64,000 nt of DNA, from the NCBI GenBank assembly GCA_964036155.1, contig OZ038423.1, positions 65,177,249-65,241,248 on the forward strand. Direction: 5' to 3'. Below are positions 55,401 to 64,000 of the stretch, in pieces. A program made the position numbers and the translations under genes. A model generated the notes under the pieces. It was not told the origin of the DNA, did no database searches, and saw only the letters and a list, made by a program, of their open reading frames with translations. The stretch comes from Diploscapter coronatus (taxonomy: Eukaryota > Nematoda > Chromadorea > Rhabditida > Rhabditidae). Position 1 is the stretch's first letter. The number at the start of each line of letters is the position of its first letter.

Positions 55401-58400
55401 CGAAGTGACGAGCGGCATCTTCGCGGAGAGAATTGATATAGTCGGGCTGAAAAACTACTTCTCAAAGATTTCAGATTTCTCCTGGAACAATTAGAAAGGA
55501 TTCTTTGCTAAAAGAAAAAAAACTCTAAGCGTCGAAATTTCGGAAACGAAAAATGATCTTAAAAAGTCGGAAACTCAAATACCTGACATCCGAATCTGTG
55601 AAGTCTCGTAGCGACTTGATATATGCTGGATGCGAGCTGTGCATGGGCATTCATCGAGGTGGAATCGATCGAAATGGCCACTCGGAAGGGCAGGAAGGAG
55701 GACTCGATCAGACGGCTCTCCAGCATCTCCGCTTCTGACAGCTGCAAGGAAAGCTGCTTTGTGCATAGTCGTGACGCGCAATATACGCACATGCTTCGCG
55801 AGGCACTTTTTTAACACACGAGACTTCGCTTCACTTGACCAGAATAATATTTACTGGTGATAATCCGATGATAAGAGCCAGCCAAAAAATCGGAACGTTT
55901 CCTAACTTTTACTCACTATAAGATAAACAAAAATGAGAAAAAATACCTGGAATACGGTAGCAGCCTTCTGATAACCGAGAATGACCCAAGCAGAACAGAT
56001 CACTGCGTGAGAAAAATTGTCGAATGTCGATTTGTCACTTGTTAAGAACAACTGGAAGCGATGATAAAGTTAGAAGTTCTCCTCAGATTAAATTTTCGCA
56101 TGAAAATTCATGAAATATCTATCGTAAAAAACGAAGAAAACACCGTTTAATTATGATTAGACTCGCAAAAGATAGATAGAAAATTAAACTCACCTTGGCA
56201 TAATAAGCAGATTTGTCAGCCTCAGTGACTCGGAAATAGTTGAGAGCCATCACGTACCACACAGAGGTTTTCAGCACAGACTCGTGCTCTACACAATTCC
56301 ATTCCCTGAATTAAAATAATATATAAAAATGATAAAGCGACTAGCTTTATGTGAAATCCATGAAATTAAAAAGAAAAACTTTGTTGTTGCTGCAAGAAGT
56401 ATAATACTTTCTCAATCATCTATTCTATTTTCTCCCGTCATATGCTCATCATCCAATAGTGCATATATTTGTTTTTGAGGTATTTGAAAACTTCAGTTTC
56501 ATAGCATGATAATAATTTGTTTAATAGCTGAAAATGTTTACCGTTTGTATTCATCATTGAACTCCCTGTTCGCATTCAATCTCAACCAGTAATCCAGCTG
56601 ATCCGACATTGCTTTTCTGTCCTCAGAAGCTTCCAGCAATGCGGGGAATTTCGTCTGAATCAAGTCGACGACATCGTGGCCCAATCTCTCTGAAAAGATT
56701 TTTCTTCAATTTATTCTTGAAGATGAAGATGAACCTTTATCATCATGCTCGGGAAGAGGATAAGGCATAGCCAGGGGCAGAACGAGTTCGTACAGGTCGT
56801 CAGTTTTCAAATCGCAGTGACTTCCGTGATCGAACATCATTCGTCTCTTCTTCGTATACTTTCTACAAATATTTCGTTATCTATTGTTGAAATATGTCTA
56901 ATGATGACAGATTTTCTTATAGTTCATAATCAAGGACTATGAATCAAGAATTGTGAAGAGCTAGTGATAGGATGTGGTAGAGGATATTTGATATAGAAAA
57001 TAATCAGCTCATCGATTAAATCATTGTAGGTTTCATTCCCTGCCTAACCTATACAACTCCTATCCAAAAACCTTGTGAACTTTAGAAATGGATGAAAGAT
57101 GAGAATTAGTAAAAAGCTTCTGACGACAAACCCGAATGCGCAATGCAGACATTGGACGACTTCCTCCTGAACATTAGCCCAGATCCACCCATTCTCACTC
57201 TTGAGCAGTTCTTGCAGCGCCGCTTTGTCGTCGAATATCTTCTCCTTAATCGATCGCATGAACAGAATGATGAATTCGCCCTGAAAATGAACTTTCATCA
57301 TCGAATGTAAGAATTAGCTGTAAGGAGAATTTGTGCAAAAGAAACGAGTATAAATAAAGTGGCAAAGACACGTTCATTCTTTTGCAAGATTACAGAGTGT
57401 GGCCAAGTCTTTACACCATGATGAGCTCATACTCTAACGGTATGTGAATGTCTAAGAACATTTTTAATATAATTTTCGAATTCTACATATTTAAATTTCT
57501 ATATCTATCAAGTTTTAATTAGAATTTGAAACTTAGAGCTCGAAATCTGAAAGTTGTTCGAACTAATTTCGGCGCCGAGTTTTGTCATACACTGCTTGCT
57601 CTCGTTAGTAAGAATTCAGAATGATAAAAATATGAATGCATGATTCATAGAAAAACTAAATATTATTGATGAAAAAGTCAGTAACTTCTTACATTATCGG
57701 CCCCACACATCCTGTCCTCGCCCATCTTCTCGTGAGCCTTCATCAGTACATCCAGTTCTCTTCGAGGCATTCTCTCGTTGTCCGTGTTCGAATTCAGTTC
57801 GCTCAGGTATGATAGAGTTGGCACGTCTGGAAAATGTCATCCATTATAAAAGAAACTTTTTGCTGACTTGGATAATACACGATTTGTACAGTAAATTACT
57901 CAAGAAAATATATAGGGATAGGGAAAATACGCCAAAATATGTGGGAAAAAGATCCCCTGCCATTTTTTGTCAAGTCTTTAACCGTTCGTAAACAAGAACC
58001 TTTGTAGATGAGATCGACGAGCGAGTAGAGAGCGATCCAAGCCTTGGGGAGAAGGAATGCAGTGATCGGGAGGGAAATGAAGATGCAGAGCAGTGTGGAG
58101 GCTGTCTGCAGGTCGGAATGGGAGAGGGGGGCAGCAGACAGGGAAGACAGGTCGATGAAACGCTGCAGTACATCACGGGCTGTGTCGTAGTTGAACTCGG
58201 CCTCGTCACATTCCAGCAGGAAATGCAGAAGGCTGAAAATTAAACAATGTTCACTATTTTACAGTAGTACGTTTTAAAGAAAGCAGATTGAGTACGCATC
58301 TCTTCGCTTTTGCTAACAAGATAGAAAAAAATTTTAAGGAAGAGGACGAGGGATTTAACCCAACCTAAGTCAATCAACCAAAGTAATTCTCTGACAAGAA

Positions 58401-61400
58401 TAATGGACGATCAAATTAAAAAAAAAAAAGAAATCATATAAAATCGAAATAAATATTATACCGGATATTTAATTGAAGATATTTGCCGAACTTCTTGCGT
58501 TCGTAGAGAGAACACATCCAAATATGCACGAGACGATACATTTCATCGACACTCACTCGTGAGAAGGAAATGTCTTTCGACAGAATCGAGCAGAGCTGCA
58601 ATGAATAAAATAATCAAAACAAATCACAAGAGAATGGGACAACGCTAACCTATGAATGTTGGTAAGATTAGAATTTTCTTTGATCGACTTCAAATGATAG
58701 GAATTCATAGAACTTCTCATAAAAAAGATTATTTTGACTACCTGTTTGTACCGTTTCGCTTTCCATAGCGATTCGACCGAAGTGATACGGTGTTTCTTCT
58801 CGAGATCATCGATGCACTTCTTCACATCGGAAATGCACATCGCACCTCAAGTGTTTAAGGATACAATTAAATTCAATTAAAGTTTCTATCGAAAAAAAAC
58901 CCTAGAAAGCAATTATTACCTTTAGCAGTGAAGAGAAATTCATCTTCGTTCATCAGTGAATGCAGTGTGTTGAGGTATTGCAGTCTGGAAGTGGATAAAA
59001 ATCCATCAGAAACGGAAAGAAGTCTTACTTGATGTCCTCATTTGTGATATTGTGAGCATGTGTCCAGGCAAATCGCTTCCACATACACAACTCGGGCCAT
59101 TCCCTCGAGTCTGACAATTCTATCGCCAGCAACTGTTCGTGAGCTGATTCCTCGCCTAAAGTTCCGATCTTTAAAAGAGAAGTTTCCCAAGTGGTTTTCT
59201 CGTTTGGTTGAACTAAGAATCGAAACTATAAGCACAAGAACTTGCTCGTTAATAAAGATGGAAAGAAGTCTCGATAGCTAATCCAAAACTGAAGTTTCAA
59301 ATGATGTTCTCAAGTGTTCTGATGCAGATACTGATTAAGAGATTCTCCAAAAAGTGATTCTGATCTTCCTCCATTCGCTAATTTTTTTTATAGAAAAGTA
59401 GCGATAAAAGTTACCCAATTCGGCTAGCAGAAGATGTGCTTCGATCCATTCTTCTTCGTTCATTCGACAGCAAGAAAGTAGGCGACGATAGCAGCCAACC
59501 AGAAGAGGAATCAAGTCGACAGGCACTTGGGCAGAGACGGGGCACGTGGTACAAATCAGGTGAATAACAGTTTCTGGAAAAAGGCAAAATGAATATATTC
59601 ATTCGTACAAAGAAAAACTCACCAAGCAGATGAATGACTGAGTGCGTTCCTTTCATCAACTCGTTCCTCAATTCATTTAGTAGTTTCTCTTTGTCTGCTT
59701 CTTCGAGTTTGACAGGAGGGGAGGAAGAACGAGAAGTGGCAGAGGCAATTCGCAGAGGAGCGACGGAATGCATGGAGAGACCGAGCCAGCGGGAGAGCTG
59801 AAAGTGGAAGTAGCTTGTTGGAATACAATCAGAGATGAAAAGTCATGATTTTGTAAAATCAATAGCGAATTCAAGGCATTCATTCACCTAATGAGTAAAT
59901 TCAAAAGAATTAGTCAACCTCATTAGAGAAAATGCCAGATTCAGTGTCAGAAACTACAGAATTTCTGTGCTCGACAGGAGGTGATGCCCCGGCAGCCTGC
60001 TTGTCCTTGTCTTCTTCTGATTCCACGTTTCGTGTCGATCTCCTTATGTTACTTGTTCCCTCGCTGTTCAATTCTTCCATCTGAAATTTCCCAATTAGTC
60101 TTAATTCAACTCAACAATGAGAGAGATCTTTCGTAATCAGCACCAAATTCTCCGGGATGTAGGATGTTTTGTACAGAAGTGAGACATTTATAACAAAAAT
60201 ACAGAGATCCTTCCTAATACTTGTTACAAAGTTACAAAACATCTCACTTCTGTACGAAACACATCATATGCCCAACTCTCCACCTCGCTTGTGGCGTAAG
60301 CTCTTTGGTTTGTGAAGAAAATCGGTTGAGATTACATATAGGAGTGAAGATCAAAGGAAGCTTGAATGAGAACCTTCAAAATTCACTCTGCAGAAGACAA
60401 TTTTTCCACAGGATCTTTATCGGTCAAAAAATTTCAACTATTTACGGAGTGTACCTAAAGCCTGGCCCACTAAATATTTTTTTAAATTTATACTTGACTT
60501 GAGAAAGTTAAAACTTTCTGAAAACTTGAACTCACATTTCCAGATTCAAACTAATCAACAGCATTGTTTTTCATCGTCTGTTTAAATTATGCTATTTTCT
60601 ACAGTCTCGAATTTTAATGTAGAAGCGATCCAGACTTTTAACGCACACCGCATTACCCTTTTAGCCTTTCAGGAACATGGTAATTTGTTCATCCTCATGT
60701 CTTTCATACTTAACAAATTGCATTAGAAACGTGCCTGATTGTGTTTGTTGAGTTCCTCTTCAACATGAATGACGAGGTCTTTGACAGTGCCTTCCACCTG
60801 CAGTTGCATCCATCGATCCGCCCACTCGTCGAACTCGATCTGTTGATGGAACACGGATGAATAGGCATGAATGCGATCGAACAGATCGAGGAAAATAGTC
60901 ACCACAAAAGACAGGCTGGAAATAGTTCATTTGAGAATTAGAGAAGATTTATTTTCGTGTAACATTTGCCATTATCTTCAACGAGATTATTTTACATCTT
61001 TCAGAAATTCTAAAAACCATAAATGAATTGAATCGGGCTAAAACTTGGCAGATTTTCATGATTTGTTCATCCGAAAATCTGCATCAAATTTCAACCGGAT
61101 TGGTGCACCACAAGTTAGTGGGGCCAGCCATGAATACAAGATTCGTGTTTGGTTTCACTTTTGACCGCCGCTGTGAATGCTAGAAACGGTTTACCAAATC
61201 GAAGTATCTTGTACATTTCGTTTAGCGGGATCAGGGCTATTCAGATGTTTTGCTTGTAAATATTTTCGGAAACATACAAAGGTTTGTGCAGGAGATCTTT
61301 ATTGAGAAGCATTCAAAGGCACAACACGATTTTTAACTCGGAGATAATTGACTCGTTCATTCGAGGGGCGTCTTCTGGACTTCCTTCTTCCTCACTACTT

Positions 61401-64000
61401 TCTGCTCTCTGCCAGAGGGCGACACGATTATCTCCTCCTTAATGAATGCGTCATGCAATATTTCATGAAGATAAGATGGAAAATTAGTAGAATGAAGATG
61501 TTCGAATATCCATTTTGAATCCACAAGAAAAAGAAAATATAACCCACCTTGTCAGGAAGCAAATACAAAGATACTTATTCAGGGTCTAATTATAGACTTA
61601 CATTGATGACAATGACTTTCCTGTAGACTCCTTTTCCATCCTTCTCTGCAGCTTCAGTATGGTCAGGCGACTTGGCAGTGGCTGTGTGTACAGAGGCAGT
61701 CCTGCTTCTGCCCGTCTTCATCTCTGCCGGTGTCTGCAGGCTATCGACAACCGTTCTTTCTGTTGGCTCAGAGCTGTAAGTTTGAGCATTCATTCAAATT
61801 CGATTTTGAAATACAAATCTTTTCGAAAGACTGCATGGACCTAGGCACAGAATACTAGCCAAATGTTATGTAAGGCAATTTCTTTGGGTCATTTTATGAA
61901 AAATGGCATTAACCCCCCCATACCGAACTGAATTATCAGCCATGTTATTGACGGCTTTGCCGAATTTGCGGAGATGCGTCATGGGAGGCAGCAGGAGGTA
62001 GAGGAAGAGAAGCAGCTTGAGGAGATAGTAGAGGGAAATGTAGGATTCGAAGAAACGATCCGACAGAATCGAGAGGAAGAGGAGAAGGGAGAAACCTAGG
62101 ACTGAGTTACTGAGGGGAAACTGTCTGTGGGGCAAGACGAGCAGACAGAGGTAGAAGAGGAGCAGACCTGCAACGGAATGAGACAGGTGAATAGAAAGAC
62201 GAAGAATTGGGATGATTCATATACCGTTTTTTATCCAACTCTGGTCCTGGCTTTCAATTTTCTAGCTTCTCATTCGCTCTCTCACTTTCAACCGTCCTCT
62301 TGCTCCTTTTTTGCTCGACGCATCTAGCTTTAGATGTCGATCAAAGTAAAGCGACTGGCGAGTGGTAGGATGTTGAGTTTAGGAAAATCATTTAGCAACG
62401 GTCACGACTCTTTTGTGCAATAATTTTTGGCACAACTAGTCTCAAGAGGCTAGAGAATTGAAATCGAAAGACGAATGTAGAAACGAGAAAAATGAGAGCC
62501 AGAGCCAGATTTGGATGAAAAAAAGAGTAACAAAAGCATCGTTTTGTCGCAAACATCCTACACAGGGAAATGAAGAATGACATACCATTGACAATGAGTT
62601 GTCTGCATTCGAGATTGACAGACTCGAGAATGGCAGCGAGGAGAATGACGAGAGTGACAACAAGGGTGTTGGCCTGAATACCCGTGGCCTGTTCGGCCCT
62701 CCTCATCCAATCTCGCAGCTGTATTTCCATGTCCATCCGTCCTCTCTGCATTTGCACTTGTTCATCTTCCATTTCTGTCATTTTGTTCGCTTATCCGTCA
62801 GAGTGGATTTCCTTCGATGACTGCACCGTCGTCGACCATCACAGTTAATGAGCAATCAAGTAAACAAATATTTTTAAAAAACCAAAGAAAAGCTAATTTT
62901 AATTCACGAAAAAAATGTAAGAAAAACGTCGATAGTCGATTCTTTAGCATTGTCTGAGTGTAAAATTCAGCTCATAAATTTGATGACTATGTTTGACAGC
63001 CCTGATCCGCTTCATGATTTCATTTTAACTTGTCACTGCAATGAAATTTAAAAAAGACAAACTTCATTTCAGCATCGATGTTGACTTTGAGCGGGGCGTA
63101 CAACTCGTCCTCTTCTTCCTGCAGACTCTTCTGCTCTTCCTCCTTCATCTTCGAAATCGAGTCAGCAACCGAAAACGAGAAGCGTTCCAGATTCTGAATC
63201 GAACATTTTTTTCACGAAAAGTATAAGGTGCTTAACTAAAAGCATGTCCTTGATTGGCGAGCAAAATGGTCTAGAAAAAATTAGCAGATTTACACATTAC
63301 GTTAGGTTAAAAAAATATAGCAGGATGGCAATTTTAGACTATAACAACACGATTTGAATAATTGAGTATTTGCCCTTATTTCTAGATATCCAAAAGGTCG
63401 TTCTCTCATATTCTAAAAGTATCGTGCTCTCTCGTCGTAATATTCAATTTTTCGACTTTACCGATCATTTATCAATTAGTGAAACGTTAAAGAAATTTTT
63501 TAGCCAAAATCAAAACTAGTTTCGATAAAGTCACTGAAACTAAAAAATACCTCCAAAACAGCCAGGTTGGACGTGGAATTGATGAACTTGGTGGGTTCGA
63601 AGTCAGGAAAAGTGGCCTGCATCTGCTTTGCATGGGACGGCGACTGCTGGTAGATCTTATACACGATCGCCAGCATTTTCGGGTTCGAAAACAGCAGGCC
63701 GATGTCATCCAACTTCTTCAGATGATATAAGGCAGCTGAATTGTCAACATTAGACAATTGCACTCAAATTTAGAAGTAGAAAAGACTGATTTGCGACTGT
63801 TTTGTTGCAAACCTGATCACTTTTTAATCGAAATATTCACGCTAGCATGAAGTATAAAAATAAACCCACCAACCTTTGAAATGTCCCTTGAGATAGAAGG
63901 CAATGGCGAGTGCCTCGGTGACAGAAGTGGTCTGCAGAGCAGAGGCCCGGTGCAGAGATTCGATTCCGCTGTCGAGATGTCCCTGTCGAATGAAGAACTC
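52500..64000 (-). CDS. CABIN1/Hir3 homologue (HIR histone-chaperone complex), N-terminus beyond window
   Basis: Thirty exons in the window give 1366 codons to the stop. From the right edge: 64000-63874, 63735-63551, 63193-63063, 60915-60735, 60080-59919, 59797-59623, 59573-59415, 59155-59029, 58984-58920, 58845-58742, 58595-58462, 58232-58000, 57826-57693, 57280-57132, 56862-56735, 56689-56542, 56305-56194, 56051-55947, 55741-55583, 55446-55294, 55070-54919, 54871-54799, 54637-54500, 54441-54373, 54009-53866, 53818-53732, 53573-53494, 53449-53309, 52887-52752, 52709-52500. TPR-like helices open the protein. Later segments follow CABIN1 in order: ISDVKKCIDDLEKKHRITSV, VVQCLHCAFG, PLAMPYPLPEHDD, FLPFRVAISIDSTSMN, ARHFEKAL, and VQIMCMDVDRSDSFQYHVYR. 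CABIN1 works with HIRA and UBN to deposit histone H3.3. One intron uses a GC donor (CAG|GCACGT). A separate gene sits in the intron 60916-63062. Confidence 0.85.
60164..60264. repeat. Inverted repeat in CABIN1 intron
   Basis: ATGTTTTGTACAGAAGTGAGA at 60164-60184 is repeated in reverse complement at about 60242-60264 with two differences. Inside, TTATAAC and GTTACAAA also partly pair. It lies in the CABIN1 intron that uses a GC donor (60081-60734). Confidence 0.7.
61357..62781 (-). CDS. DP1/TB2/HVA22 (REEP)-like membrane protein, nested in a CABIN1 intron
   Basis: Four exons, 62781-62586, 62167-61924, 61773-61602 and 61437-61357, join in phase to 230 aa with its own ATG (MTEMEDEQ) and stop. 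A charged N-terminal helix precedes a membrane segment (LVVTLVILLAAILE). Exon 2 holds two or three more hydrophobic stretches, including YISLYYLLKLLLFLYLLLPP, which resembles the family signature of a Tyr-rich hairpin followed by a Leu/Trp run ending in Pro. The last 80 residues are polar with Lys/Glu clusters. Family members shape tubular ER and link it to microtubules. The match is to pattern only. Both CABIN1 exons flanking it (63063 and 60915) join in matching phase 2, so this gene sits wholly inside that intron on the same strand. Confidence 0.6.

Noticed and set aside
62781..63193. Gene boundary: TPR exons at 63063-64000 as a separate gene ending near 63020
   Set aside because: The frame can reach a stop at 63020, but a good donor (GTTTGT) at 63062 joins in phase with the CABIN1 exon at 60915, and the combined order follows CABIN1.

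Overview
This is nuclear DNA from a small-genome ecdysozoan, most likely a nematode outside the well-studied Caenorhabditis group. It is AT-rich, genes are dense on both strands, and introns are very short (many 41-60 nt) with TTTTCAG/TTTTAG acceptors. Acceptor-like sequences often lie 0-15 nt before start codons, as expected with spliced-leader trans-splicing. The proteins have animal homologues (SOCS4/5, poly(A) polymerase, WDR74, triokinase, CABIN1, kaptin). No bacterial, viral or CRISPR features were seen. Gene models were built by hand by chaining exons whose splice phases agree and whose joined translation makes family sense, so a single splice site can be wrong while the gene call stands.

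Layout. Plus strand, 1-22 kb: a secreted/GPI-anchored Ly6-like protein (2067-3530), a small single-pass membrane protein (5109-5566), a SOCS4/5-type SH2/SOCS-box gene (7698-9114), a 20-exon gene for an unrecognised Cys/His plus coiled-coil protein (10014-17542) and a 16-exon cytochrome P450 (19178-22084). Minus strand, 22.6-37.5 kb: a RhoGAP protein (27651-22587) and a complete nuclear poly(A) polymerase (37513-30421). Plus strand, 37.9-46 kb: a glycine/methionine-rich protein (37913-42285) divergent from the poly(A) polymerase, then a compact pair, an unknown 143-aa protein (42728-43317) and a kaptin-like protein (43371-45952). Minus strand, 46-64 kb: triokinase/FMN cyclase (48860-46001), WDR74/Nsa1 (52265-49149) and the C-terminal 1366 codons of a CABIN1 homologue that runs off the right edge (64000-52500). 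A complete DP1/HVA22-like membrane protein gene (62781-61357) lies inside one CABIN1 intron on the same strand.

Functional themes are nuclear RNA and chromatin work (poly(A) polymerase, CABIN1 of the HIR histone-chaperone complex, WDR74 in 60S assembly) and signalling (SOCS, RhoGAP, kaptin). The 43317/43371 junction and the CABIN1-WDR74-triokinase series look like nematode operons. The main oddities are five inferred GC-AG introns, a P450 intron that appears to end in TG, the nested same-strand gene, several fold-back repeats in introns, and a dispersed repeat with two copies in opposite orientations. I did not find an evident new multi-gene system. The best unknown is the 1134-aa Cys/His coiled-coil protein.
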